From NCBI RefSeq assembly GCF_021462225.1, contig NC_061801.1:9110125-9174124 (forward strand): DNA of 64,000 bases, given 5' to 3'. Shown here in pieces: positions 1 to 13,600 of this stretch. The translations under genes were made by a program, and so were the position numbers. The notes beneath the pieces were generated by a model. The model was not told where the DNA came from. It worked only from the letters and a program-made list of their open reading frames with translations, and did no database searches. The DNA is from Girardinichthys multiradiatus. Taxonomy: Eukaryota; Chordata; Actinopteri; Cyprinodontiformes; Goodeidae. Positions within the stretch are counted from its first letter, which is position 1. Every line of letters starts with the position of its first letter.

Positions 1-1668
1 GTGGTGCTAAGCATCATGTCCGCCTATTTTATTTGCAGACGTTTAAACCACAGTTGCCTTTTTAACGATGTCAAAATGAGTGATTGTGACGAGGCTTTGT
101 ATTTAGCTTTTGAATAGTAAGCAAGCTAGCATAAGAAAGCTATGTCACGCTGTTTTAACCAAGTCAGTTTAGCAGCTAATAGAAAAGTGAAAGGGAGATT
201 TACGACATGAAATTTTGTCATTAAGAAGGATGATTAGTCCTCAAAGTATGTGGACGACTTGTTATAAACTGTATTATGGCGGTGTACGAGTAGGTTCGTT
301 GTTAAGGAAATCCTACGTTGAGTAGGTAGGTGCAGGAAGTTGAAGGCAGGGCATTGTAAACACGTGTCTTGTTTTGGGTCACTTTGAAACAACTCGTGGC
401 TTCGACATTACTGTAGTAAAAGTATCCGAATTCGCCCATCTTTACTGTATAATGACTAGGGAATTGTACGTTTTGGGGGCTGTGTTTCCATCTTTAACTT
501 CCACTTTCATTTCAGCCCGGATCTTGTTTCTTGAAGAAAGTTACTTCATTAGACTTTCTTGTAATCCTTAAATACATTGTAACTGCATGGTTAGGATGTT
601 CTTTTTGTGACCTGTATATTTTAAATGCATTTGTCACTATGTTTAGATATAAATATAACTTGAAATATAACCTCATAGCCTGTTTTTACATGTGGGTCAT
701 TGTGTTCATTATATATTATAAAGAAATTGTTGTTTATTTTATGATTGACCTAAAATTTTTCATCACTTACTGAATTTTCTTAATAAATAATACACTTGTG
801 TTGTTTACTTTTGACTAATTTATGTGCCATGAGATGTTAAAATGTTGTTTAGGTCATCAGTGAAGTGTAGCTATTGGGTTGTACACTGTATGATTTCAAA
901 TGTTTAGTGTTGCGTTCATATCTAAGCTCATGTGCCACCCTACTTGATCAGTCTGTTGTTTTTTTTTAACACTGATTACTTGTAATTTTCCAGTTATATA
1001 TTTTTTTAAAGACTACAACCTTAGCCTTTACCATTCTCTTCATTACTGGTTTGTTTCATCGTAACACACAATACAGAGTGGATATGTTGTCATTTGATGG
1101 ACAGCAAATTATGCCAATTAATGTTTGAGATACATCTATCAGGCTTTTTCGTGCCAGTTACTGAACAATTCCCATTTCTCTTTATCTGACCCTTTGGTTC
1201 CTTTTGTCTAAATACTATAGCATATAATGTCCTGCAAGGTCTTTGGTAGCTTGAATCCAGTAGAAGCTTAAATAATTGCAAGATCCTCCCCATTAATGCG
1301 TCAAAGCTAATGTTTTTGACCGTTGCTAGATTTTTACTAAACTTAAAAGAAAGTGCATCTGAGAACTTGTTTTTTGATGTCTTCATTAACCTAAAACGGT
1401 GATATTTCCTGGTTTTGATATTTATAACCAATAATAGAAAATCAAATTTTTTACTCTTTGACTTGTATGTTTTCGGTCACGGGAAATTTGGCCGATCCAG
1501 ATCTTTTGACCAATTGATTTGTGAATCTCTGTTATATACTGCTGATCGATCCCTTTAAAACATTACATTTTCATCTATGTATTTCTTTATTTAATTTTGT
1601 TTCTTATTTTAATTAATGAAGAAAAAAAAGGCCCTCTTGCTATAAGGTTATATTCATTGGATTTGCAG
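1..1668 (+). other. Upstream region and probable first intron of sbno1
   Basis: No coding exon is recognised here. The first coding exon of sbno1 starts directly after a splice acceptor at 1667-1668, so a non-coding 5' UTR exon must lie upstream, either in this stretch or before the window. I cannot place it or its promoter with confidence. The sequence is AT-rich. The open frames at 374-773 and 1090-1431 are short, show no domain, and look like chance. Confidence 0.5.
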
Positions 1669-4600
1669 ATGGATCCTGGACAGGATTTGCTACTCGCTGC
1701 TTTAAGTGAGAGTGGAATTTGCCCAAATGATATTGGGCTATTTGATGTGGATTCTCAGGATGTTACACAGCCCCCTACAGCCCAGCAAGTAAGACGATCC
1801 TCAGTAAATTATCTAGAAGACAATAGTTTCCTTTTATTTCCATCACAGCATGAATCCCAATTCTAATCCTGACCTCCTTTCAGTCCATCTCCATCAGTGC
1901 TCTGGATGTTGGGGTGGGAGCAGAATCAGTGGAAGTTGTTCGACCTGAGCCTCAAAGTGCAGTTCCAGTTGTTGCAATCAGAGTAAGCTCACAGAACATG
2001 TTTCCTTATTTGACTGTATTACAAAGCTTTCTGGTAGCCATTTGATCTAAAAATGAATGAATAATTCCCTTTGGTTGTTCTTTGTTTCCAAACAGCATAA
2101 GCCTCAGCCATCAACAACCACATTTGTCTTAAATCAACTGAATCAGTTGCCATCACTAGGGGGTACTGTTACCAAACAGTCAGCTACCAACCCAATCAAA
2201 CATACCATAACAGTCACCAAGGTGGTCCATGTCACCAATTCAGGACTGCGTGCTTCAGCAACCCCCTCACCCGCAAGCTTTCCTCCTTCAGTGTCCACGT
2301 TAGTGCCTTCTAACAAAGATCAGGTACATTTTTTAAATGTTTTTTCTGTTTTCAATATCTTGTATATTAACATTTTTTGATTAAGTTAATCATATGATGG
2401 TTTTTTTTTGTCAGCAGATTCAGCTGAAAGATCTTCTTCGGCCCAACAATATGAAAACGACAGTTTTAAAGGGCAGCAGTCTAATGGAGCTGATGAAACT
2501 TAAACCTCCACCGGACATTGCTCCACCTGTGGCAACAGCTACAGCCACAGGTCCAGGTAATCCATTTGAATGGGAGGGTGACAAAACACCCTAGAGTTAT
2601 ACTCAAATAAAGGTTCTCCACTTTTATTTTATGATACAATTTGGGTCTTAAAATTCTAGGTTTTATGAACAGAAGTTGAAAATACTGTCTAAAATCTATA
2701 ATCAGGTGTCAGATAAGTTTAGATATTTCTGAAGGCTTTTTTTTCTGAGAAAAAAAAGGCAAATAGAAATCAATTACTTGTATCTTTTTCTTATTTGATC
2801 ACTAAGTTTATCAGTCAGGGTTTCCTGAACAGTGATGGTGGTTTTGGGGGGGTTCAACTAACTGAGAGCATTATCAGAGGAATTATTCTACCCTGGATCC
2901 ATCATTATAGTTCATTGATCCATTGTTAATATTCTGGTATTTGTTTGGTGTTTCAGGTGAAATTAACAATGGGATTAAAAAAGAAGGGTTGGGTAAAGAT
3001 GGCGCCAGGATCTGGATTAAAGACGACATTAAAATGCAAAACTTTACAAATACTCTGGTAAGTCTCATTAGGTTTGGTAAACAAACAGTGCTTTAATATT
3101 GAAATGGGAATTACTTTGTATTCCAATTTGTGTGCAGAAAGGCCTAAAAGAAGAGGATGAACATGAGGAGGAAGAGGAAGAAGAGCTCGGTCACGCAGAG
3201 ACTTATGCAGAGTACATGCCAATGAAATGTAAGAATATTTCAAGGTTAACAGTAATGGTTTTTTCTTCAAGTTAGGATTATTCATCTAAAAATGATAAGA
3301 GATGGTATTAAATGTTTCTCACAAGGCTGATTCATCATTATTTAAAATGTTTTGTCAAGCCTGGTCCGATACCTGTACTTGATGTGCAGAATAATTGAGT
3401 AACTAGTTATGAGAGAAACTTGATAAGATGTCCAGATTATGTTACATAATTTTGTATCAGTTTAAATCCTTTAACATTTTAGGACAAGATGTGTTCTTTA
3501 ATTTCATTGTTTTACTGACTTTAATTAATTGAAACATTAATTTACTGACCTTTGACCTTGTAAATGTAGTAAAGGTTGGCCTGAGACATCCTGATCCTGT
3601 AGTAGAGACCAGCTCTCTCTCCAGCGTGAGTCCTCCAGATGTGTGGTACAGACAGTCCATCCCAGAGGAGGTGATTGATCGTGGCTGCTTGTCAGCACTG
3701 CAGTTGGAAGCGATCACATATGCTGCTCAGGTAGGCAGTTTACATGAGTGAAAACACCTGAGTTTACCTCTCCAATAAAAATAAAGGTTACTCAAAAATG
3801 GTGACTTTATATGAACAGACAGCTGCCTCAATACTCATGAACATTTCTTAAGCTCAGGTAATGTATGAATTGCTGATACTGTTGTGCTTCAAGTTGTAAC
3901 GGCAACTAATTAAATCCAACCTGTATTGTAACCATGTGATGTTCCACAGTCATTTAATTTTGTATGATCTTGTGGTCTCTGAAACTGGCCATGCTAGAGC
4001 ACATTCAGGTCAAAGGCACACAGTCGTACCACCACAGTAAGGATCACAATTTATAAGACACATTGAATAAGTTAAAGCTGGAGGCACACTACACAACTTT
4101 CAGTCTGTACAGATTTTGAGAAGACCTTGAATTTCGCACTAACATACTAGTTTGAGCCGATTTTAGTTTTTTTTGTTTTTGTTTAATGACTGAAGGATTG
4201 GACTTAACCAGATCCATCTGAACACAACAAACTCGCAAGAGTGATAGTTTAGGGGTTAACACATATCAGAAGATAGCAGTAATAGAGCATGTTCTCAGTA
4301 TGCAGACACACTATTTGTTTTCTGTTACAACATAAGCGTGCTTGTTGTATACAGTATACTATTTGGACTGGACTGCGTTAGCAAAAAATTGAATTTGGAA
4401 AATAACTTGATTCTGATTGGAAAATATTGGGTCCATAATTGGTTCATACTACCAGACAGTGTGCAGATGCGTTTCACTGTGACTGAGGCTGCAGATTTCT
4501 GTGCCAATTCACCGTGCCTGCTGGTCCTTTTATTAGTGCAGACTGAAGCAGACTTTCCCCGACTAGGAATCACTTGAGATTTTTAGTTACTCATTTCTCT

Positions 4601-7600
4601 CCAAATGTTTATGGCTTTTATTTAGGCATTTAATTTTAAAGGCGGCTCAAATACAGGTCCTTCTCAAAATATTAGCATATTGTGATAAAGTTAATTATTT
4701 TCCATAATGTCATGATGAAAATTAAACATTCATATATTTTAGATTCATTGCACACTAAGTGAAATATTTTAGGTCTTTTATTGTCTTAATACGGATGATT
4801 TTGGCATACAGCTCATGAAAACCCAAAATTCCTATCTCACAAAATTAGCATATCATTAAAAGGGTCTCTAAACGAGCTATGAACCTAATCATCTGAATCA
4901 ACGAGTTAACTCTAAACACCTGCAAAAGATTCCTGAGGCCTTTAAAACTCCCAGCCTGGTTCATCACTCAAAACCCCAATCATGGGTAAGACTGCCGACC
5001 TGACTGCTGTCCAGAAGGCCACTATTGACACCCTCAAGCAAGAGGGTAAGACACAGAAAGACATTTCTGAACGAATAGGCTGTTCCCAGAGTGCTGTATC
5101 AAGGCACCTCAGTGGGAAGTCTGTGGGAAGGAAAAATTGTGGCAGAAAACGCTGCACAACGAGAAGAGGTGACCGGACCCTGAGGAAGATTGTGGAGAAG
5201 GGCCGATTCCAGACCTTGGGGGATCTGCGGAAGTAGTGGACTGAGTCTGGAGTAGAAACATCCAGAGCCACCGTGCACAGGCATGTGCAGGAAATGGGCT
5301 ACAGGTGCCGCATTCCCCAGGTCAAGCCACTTTTGAACCAGAAACGGCGGCAGAAGCGCCTGACCTGGGCTACAGAGAAGCAGCACTAGACTGTTGCTCA
5401 GTGGTCCAAAGTACTTTTTTCGGATGAAAGCAAATTCTGCATGTCATTCTGAAATCAAGGTGCCAGAGTCTGGAGGAAGACTGGGGAGAAGGAAATGACA
5501 AAATGCCAGAAGTCCAGTGTCAAGTACCCACAGTCAGTGATGGTCTGGGGTGCCGTGTCAGCTGCTGGTGTTGGTCCACTGTGTTTTATCAAGGGCAGGG
5601 TCAATGCAGCTAGCTATCAGGAGATTTTGGAGCACTTCATGCTTCCATCTGCTGAAAAGCTTTATGGAGATGAAGATTTCATTTTTCAGCACGACCTGGC
5701 ACCTGCTCACAGTGCCAAAACCACTGGTAAATGGTTTACTGACCATGGTATCACTGTGCTCAATTGGCCTGACAACTCTCCTGACCTGAACCCCATAGAG
5801 AATCTGTGAGATATTGTGAAGAGAACGTTGAGAGACTCAAGACCCAACACTCTGGATGAGCTAAAGGTCGCTATCGAAGCATCCTGGGCCTCCATGAGAC
5901 CTCAGCAGTGCCACAGGCTGATTGCCTCCATGCCACGCCGCATTGAAGCAGTCATTTCTGCCAAAGGATTCCCGACCAAGTATTGAGTGCATAACTGTAC
6001 ATGATTATTTGAAGGTTGACGTTTTTTGTATTAAAAACACTTTTCTTTTATTGGTCGGATGAAATATGCTAATTTTGTGAGATAGGAATTTTGGGTTTTC
6101 ATGAGCTGTATGCCAAAATCATCCGTATTAAGACAATAAAAGACCTGAAATATTTCAGTTAGTGTGCAATGAATCTAAAATATATGAATGTTAAATTTTC
6201 ATCATTACATTATGGAAAATAATGAACTTTATCACAATATGCTAATATTTTGAGAAGGACCTGTAGTCTCTTTTAAAAAGGTTGTAAGCAGTTAATATCT
6301 TACCTGCAGTGTAGGGTTGGGTGGTATGAACAAAACATGACCATTTGTTATAATAAAATCACAATTTTCCCACATTAAGGCATAGCTTTTACAGATAAAA
6401 ACCACTCAAGGGGGACCTAGAGCATTTCTTAATAGATTCTAATGGGGTTGCACAATTTTGCCAACATGCGTCAAGCACAGTTGTCATTGAAGAAATGTTG
6501 CCATTTTTAAGTAAACTGTTTTAATGTTTTGTATAATTCAAAACAATTTTAGTTTGAAAACAACACACCAGTTATGCTCCCTCTCAACACTGATGATTTT
6601 GTAGTGATTATTGTGAGCAAATTCCTGTTTGCACTTTACTTCAGTATCACTGCTAACATTATTATTCGAAGCAGTAGTAATTGTAATAATTTCATCACAC
6701 TCATAAAACCTACACCCATAAAATGTTGTCTGTATTAGATATCTGTCAGCCTGCAGCCTGAACACACAATGCACTGACTGTTGATTTTAAAGGCAGAGAG
6801 GGTATCTTAAGCAGTGTCTTTCAAAGCATTCATTTCATGTGTCACTATGGGGAGCACCTCCTGCATGACCTCATCAGAAGCATCAGTGTCATTACGGCAA
6901 CTCTGAATGGCCGGCACCAGTGAAGTCTGTCAAGAGAGACCCAGTACTTCACCCTTTGAATGTGTCTGAGATGACATTTTTCTCAGGAGCCTTTTGATGA
7001 TCACTGGTGCGTTTGCTGTCGACAGACTGGCCTTACCTGTAGCAATACCTTACACTGCTAGCTAGGAAATGGCAATATTTCCCCCCTTCCCTCTTCTTAA
7101 TTAGCTCTGCAAGCTTTTTGAGCAATCCACTAGGCTGCTAAAGGGAATGTCACGGGGCAGTGTTTGAAGCTGGGTAGATGAATATACCCAGCTAATGGCC
7201 CTGACATTCCCATTGCTACAGACAAAGTATGTGGCAGCCTTGCTCTCTCTTAACCAATTCTGGAAGAAGATGGGGCAGATTGCTAGGATTTATTTATCAG
7301 GCAATAGAGAAGAGGACTCTACTATGCTTGTTAAGTGCCACAAGGCTGCAAAATCTACTGCTTTGGAAGAAGACCGGCAGCCCACTGTGTTCTGTATCCT
7401 GAACCTGGATATGTGGAACATGCAGCTGTGAGGTGGAGCATCCCATGGCCAGGTGTTCAGAGGTTGTAAGATCTTGGTTTGATGGGAAAATAATGGCAAA
7501 GGTTAAAACGGGAAAGCATGTACTGGCTGTTTTTCTGGAGCTCCTGAATGAATTGCGTTGATGTGGAGAGATGAACTTTGCAGCCACATGGCCCCAGTCA

Positions 7601-10600
7601 AGCAGCTGGTTGTGACATGCCATGATCCGAAGACCTCACTGTCATCCTCAACGATGACCCTTGCTTCTAAGAAAGACCACTTATTAACAAGTGCTGTAGG
7701 ACGACAACCCCGTCCTTTTAGAGCTTTTATTCTGATGACATGACGGGCAAAGTTGGAAAAAGACATCACCACTAAGAAAGATAAGACACTGCCCCCCTAA
7801 GTCTCTAGAATGCATCATCACCCCCATCCAGAAGAGCTGTGAGGAGAAAAAGAGGGAGGATGAGGTATTGAAACTCTGTCTGCCAAGGCGAGGGCACCTC
7901 CCAGCTCTGGTGCTGCATCAGTCATCACAACCTCCTTTTCCTGTGCAACTAATAATCAGCCTCTTTGAACTTTACGAATGTTTAATGGTTAATAAAACTG
8001 TTAATTTTGTAAAAGGATTTCAAAATACATTAAAGTCTTAAGGACTACCATCCCCCTCCCAAAGTTCGTTGCTAATCTAAAAAATTACCACTTCCCCACC
8101 TTAATTTGTTTTCATTTTCAGTATTTGCTTTCTCATTGTGTCACAGCAACATGAGACATTCCTACCCAATGGTGACAGAGCTGCCTATCTGATTGGTGAT
8201 GGAGCTGGTGTGGGGAAAGGCCGCACTATTGCAGGGATTATTTATGAGAACTACCTTCTGGGCAGAAAGAGATCACTTTGGTAAATAACCTGAAAGATTT
8301 AGATTTTATCTTGAAAACAACTCATTCATTTAACAATTGTTTTAAAGCTCTCACAGTCTTCTGTGTTTTCTTACCTAACATACTTTGTTTCCTCTGTTTA
8401 GGTTTAGTGTCTCCAACGATCTAAAGTATGATGCTGAAAGGGATTTGAGGGACATTGGAGCCAAGAATATTCAGGTTCATTCTCTGAACAAGGTAAGATT
8501 TTTGAATTATACATGAACACTAAGGACATGAAATGTTGTCTTGTTGAAAATACTTATGTAATTTTGATCATTTTCAGTTTAAATATGGAAAAATATCCTC
8601 AAAACACAATGGGAGTGTGAAGAAAGGGGTGATCTTTGCCACCTACTCGTCCTTGATAGGAGAGAGCCAATCAGGAGGGAAGTACAAGACCAGATTTCAG
8701 CAACTTCTCCACTGGTGTGGGAAAGACTTTGATGGAGCTGTATCCTTTCACACATTCATTACTACAGTTTATTTGTACAAATGAAAACCATAACTATACA
8801 TATAAATAATCACTCTTTAAAAGTATAAAAAACACTTAAAGAGAAATTGGTAACTTTCTTTAACAAGATGTCTGTAGATTGTCTTTGATGAGTGTCACAA
8901 AGCGAAAAATGTTTGTCCCATCGGGTCTTCCAAACCAACAAAGACTGGCCTTGCAGTTTTGGAGCTGCAGAATAAACTTCCCAAAGCTCGGGTTGTTTAT
9001 GCCAGCGCTACTGGTTAGTAGACAGAATCAAACGGCTTGACATCCAAACTCATGAACCTGTGTCGACATGATGTACTAAGGCTACATGTTTCCATCCCAT
9101 CTTTCATCTAGGAGCCTCTGAACCACGAAACATGGCGTATATGAATCGGCTGGGCATTTGGGGTCATAAAACTCCGTTTAGAGAATTTGGCAATTTTATT
9201 CAAGCAGTTGAACGCAGGTATGTTGTTTTTTTTGGCAACAAAATCTTTTTACAATGTTATACACTTGAAACGTCTTTTAAACATGTATTCTTATTAATTG
9301 TTGCTCTACTTTCAGAGGTGTTGGCGCCATGGAAATAGTAGCTATGGACATGAAACTCAGAGGGATGTACATAGCCAGACAGTTAAGCTTTACAGGGGTG
9401 ACTTTCAAGATTGATGAGGTATCTCTAACTCACCAATACATCAACATGTACAACAAGTCTGTGAGGCTGGTAAGTAAAACAATGCATTTTAATTATTTTG
9501 TCAAATCCAACAAAATAGTACAACTTCAATTTCTACATTTCTGTGTCACAGTGGGTAAGTGCACGCGAGAAGTTCCAACAGGCTGCTAACCTCATGGAGG
9601 CAGAGCAACGCATGAAGAAGTCCATGTGGGGTCAGTTCTGGTCCGCCCATCAGAGGTTTTTTAAATACCTCTGCATCGCCTCCAAAGTCCGCCGGGTGGT
9701 CCAGTTAGCCAGAGAGGAAGTTCAGAATGGAAAGGTAAAACTACTCCTTAAAAATGGATTGTCCTCTATAACAAGTCTTCAGATATTTAAAGAGGTACTT
9801 TTTTTTATTAGTTATTTGACAGAGAATGTGCAGCTTTGACAGTTTTAAGTTTGTTAGGAAATAAGAGAAATTAAACGTCTTACTTTAAATAGTCAGTGTT
9901 ATCCTCTGTGTTTAAGTAACTGAGCTGTTATTTTTCTCTGCAGTGTGTGGTGATCGGTCTTCAGTCCACTGGTGAGGCGAGAACATTGGAGGCCTTGGAG
10001 GAAGGAGGAGGAGAGCTCAATGACTTTGTGTCGACAGCAAAGTAAGGATGTAGAAAAACTTTCTTATAAAAAAGTCAATGTAATATTGTAGCTATATGGC
10101 TTCAATGCTGTGATTTTATTGCAGAGGCGTGCTGCAGTCCCTGATTGAGAAGCATTTTCCAGCTCCAGACAGACAAAAGCTTTACAGCTTGCTAGGCATT
10201 GACCTCTCTGCAAAAAAGACACCCTCTCCCACTGACAATACAGCAGAGTCTGAACAAAAGGGAAAGAAGAGAAAAGGTAATTTAAACAAATAGGATAAAT
10301 CTTAATAAAATCATGCTCAAAGAATAGGATGCATTAAAATGAGTTTAAAAAAATTATAACCATGTATAACATGCCTAACATTCTCTATCGCTCCAGGCTC
10401 AGAGGCCAAAAAACAGCCTAAGAAGAAGCCTCGCAAGCATGGTGGTCTGTCAGGTACGAGCTCAGAGGAGAGTGAGTCTGGGGAGTCGGACAAAGAGTCT
10501 GGGAAAGACAGCGATGACAGCTTCAAATCTGTCAGCTCAGCAGATGAAGATGATGATTTCAATCCTTTCAGAGACGAATCTGATGAAGATGAGGAAGATG

Positions 10601-13600
10601 GTGAGTTCATAAAGAATTGAAATATGTCAATTTAGAGTATATTCAGTGTGCAAAACAAAACTGTCTGCCACCCTCCTAGATCCTTGGCTAATCAGGAAGG
10701 AGCCAAAGAAAGGCAAAGAGAAGAAAAAGAAAAAGAGGAAGAGTATTGATCCAGACTCGATTCAAAGTGCCTTGTTAGCCTCAGGGCTGGGCTCCAACAG
10801 GCCGGGTTTTACAACTTCTGTTAACGCCCCCATCACGCCTGCCACGGGTTAGTATGCTCCTTAGTGTAGAGCAAAGTTGTAATACTGTGAATAGTCTTCT
10901 GGAGGTAAATGTGTGTCTGGATTTGTTCCTCAAGTCAAAACCGAGAGCCAGGAAAGCTGTTTTACAAGTCAGGACTCGGTGGAACTTGCCCAGAAAATGA
11001 AGAAACAGCTGCTGGAACAACTAGAAGGATTGGCTGAAGATCTACCTCCCAACACCCTGGATGAGCTAATAGATGAGCTGGGAGGACCAGAAAACGTGGC
11101 TGAGGTAACATGCTTTTTAGAGCTGTACACCTTTTGGTTCTACGTTTTTAGCTGAACTGTCAATTTATAATGCATCTTAATTACTCTCTGCTTCAGATGA
11201 CCGGTCGTAAAGGTCGCGTGGTCAGTAATGATGACGGCAGCATCACCTATGAATCCCGCTCTGAGCTGGACGTCCCTGTAGAAATCCTTAATCTCACAGA
11301 AAAACAGAGGTTCATGGATGGAGAAAAGGTAAAGTAATAATCATTCTTGATTGTGGGATGGAGTGTGACAAGTCTTAAAACCTTATTGGTACCTTGCTGG
11401 CCCGTCCGTTCACCATACCTGAATCCGATTGAGCACATCTGGGACATCATGTCTCGCTCCATCCACCAACGTCACATTGCATCACAGACTGTCCAGGAGT
11501 TGGCGGATGCTTTAGTCCAGGTCTGGGAGGAGATCCCTCAGGAGACCATCCACCGTCTCATCAGGAGCATGCCCAGGTGTTGTAGGGAGGTCATACAGGC
11601 ACATGGAGGTCACACACAATACTGAGCCTCATTTTGACTTGTTTTAAGGACATTACATCAAAGTTGGATCAGCCTCTAGTGTGTTTTTACACTTTAATTT
11701 TGTGTGTGACTCCAAATCCAGGCCTCCATTGGTTAATAAACTTGATTTCCATTGATGATTTTGTTTTCAGCACATTCAACTATGTACAGAACAAAGTATT
11801 CAATGAGAATATTTCATTCATTCAGATCTAGGATGTGTTATTTGAGTGTTCCCTTTATTTTTTGAGCAGTGTAAAATAAGGCTCAGGGGTTCTGATGTGA
11901 GGGAGGTGCGGCAGAGAGGAGAGACGCTGCTGTCTGGACTGGTGAAGCTCCGTTTGCCTGAAGAAGTTCCAATTTTGGGCATTATGATGAACTCTTTGTC
12001 TCAGCCATTGCAGAAACGACTTTAAAGCGCAACAGCGCAGACTTTTGGCCACTGTGAAGTTAGTTTTAGGTTGAATTTTGGATACTCACCGGGTTTCTCC
12101 CATTTGATCCGATGCAGGCAGTTTGGTTACGAGCAGCTCCTCTCTGCCTCCTCCCTCTTCTTGCAGACGATGGTTCAATTAAGGACCGTCAATAAATTTC
12201 CAATGTGTGTTTTGGTAGAAATGTTTGTGCCTCTGAACAACTGGTTTGGGATGATATTAAATACAGCGTTCTGCCTACATGTAATTCAGAAAGCTGATGT
12301 GTCCTCTTCCTTTTCTTCAAGCCTTCAGTCCTGATTTATAATTTTTAAACAGTAAAATTATATTTCGATTTGACCCACTCCAGCAAATGCTCTTGAGTTT
12401 TATTAACTTTTCCCTTCACTACCTCTTGGAAAACCGTATTTTCTCCTGGTCCCATGGCCAATCAGTGAACAGCAGTCTGTTAACGTCACATATAGTCTCA
12501 ATTCAGCTCCGGTCATACCTGCTCAGGAGAGACCAAAACAGTTGGTACCAGTACAGACAAACAGTAAAGGAAACGCTTGCAAAGCGAGCCGAGTGGACTC
12601 AAGTACGGCCAAATTGAGCCAGTGGAAAAGCAGCAAAACAGACCCCACAAATGTCACCGTTTTGCTCCCCTGGCGTGGGTGAACTCCTCAGTGTTACTAC
12701 TAGCACTGATCTAAGAGCAGCATTTGGTGCGACACAAACTCTGATGTCAGGGGTTTTGTGGATTTTAAACAGTGGTTAAGTACCAGTCTTACAACTCCAA
12801 TGAGGGGAAAGGAGATGTGTCTCATTGTCTGACACATGCTATGCTTGATTGTAATACTAGCCATTTCCTATATTTACAGTCGTCTAGCTATAAAATAATG
12901 TTTCAACTCCAACAACATCGGGCCAGTTTGGGCGATGGAGAAAGTTTGAATTTTTATGTCTTGAAAACATTTGTGTGAGTTCATGACTGGAACAATGAGA
13001 TCAAGATATTACACTTTCTATTCCACCAGAACATAGCCATCATCTCAGAAGCTGCCAGCTCGGGTATATCCCTGCAAGCTGATCGACGTGTGAAGAACCA
13101 GAGGAGGAGAGTCCACATGACACTGGAGCTGCCGTGGAGTGCAGACAGAGCTATACAGCAGTTTGGTGAGGAGATGTAGCCATTTCTTCAACTACAATCT
13201 CTCTGACAAAAGTTCAGTCTGACAGTTCTGTTCTCTTGCATTATTAAAAAAAGTGTTAATATTCACTGAACTTGTTCTATGACAGGGCGAACACACAGGT
13301 CCAACCAGGTCACAGCTCCAGAGTATGTCTTTCTCATATCGGAACTTGCAGGAGAGCAGAGATTTGCATCCATTGTTGCCAAAAGACTTGAAAGCCTGGT
13401 AGGCATATCCAAGTGTCTGGTGAAAATGTTTGCAAATAAAAGGAAATTGACATAAATCAACCGTGTTATTGTCCTCCTATATCAGGGGGCTCTTACTCAT
13501 GGAGACAGACGGGCGACAGAAACTCGAGATTTAAGCAGGTTCAATTTTGACAACAAGGTATACTCATCAAGCACTTGTATGAGATGCATTTGTTTAGTCT

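Larger units (their letters stand above)
3731..8146 (+). other. Large sbno1 intron (between coding exons 7 and 8)
   Basis: A 4.4-kb intron. It holds a dead Tc1-A copy (4654-6263) and an unidentified block at about 6830-7930. The rest (3731-4653, 6264-6830, 7930-8146) is AT-rich and shows no gene or repeat that I recognise. Confidence 0.7.
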
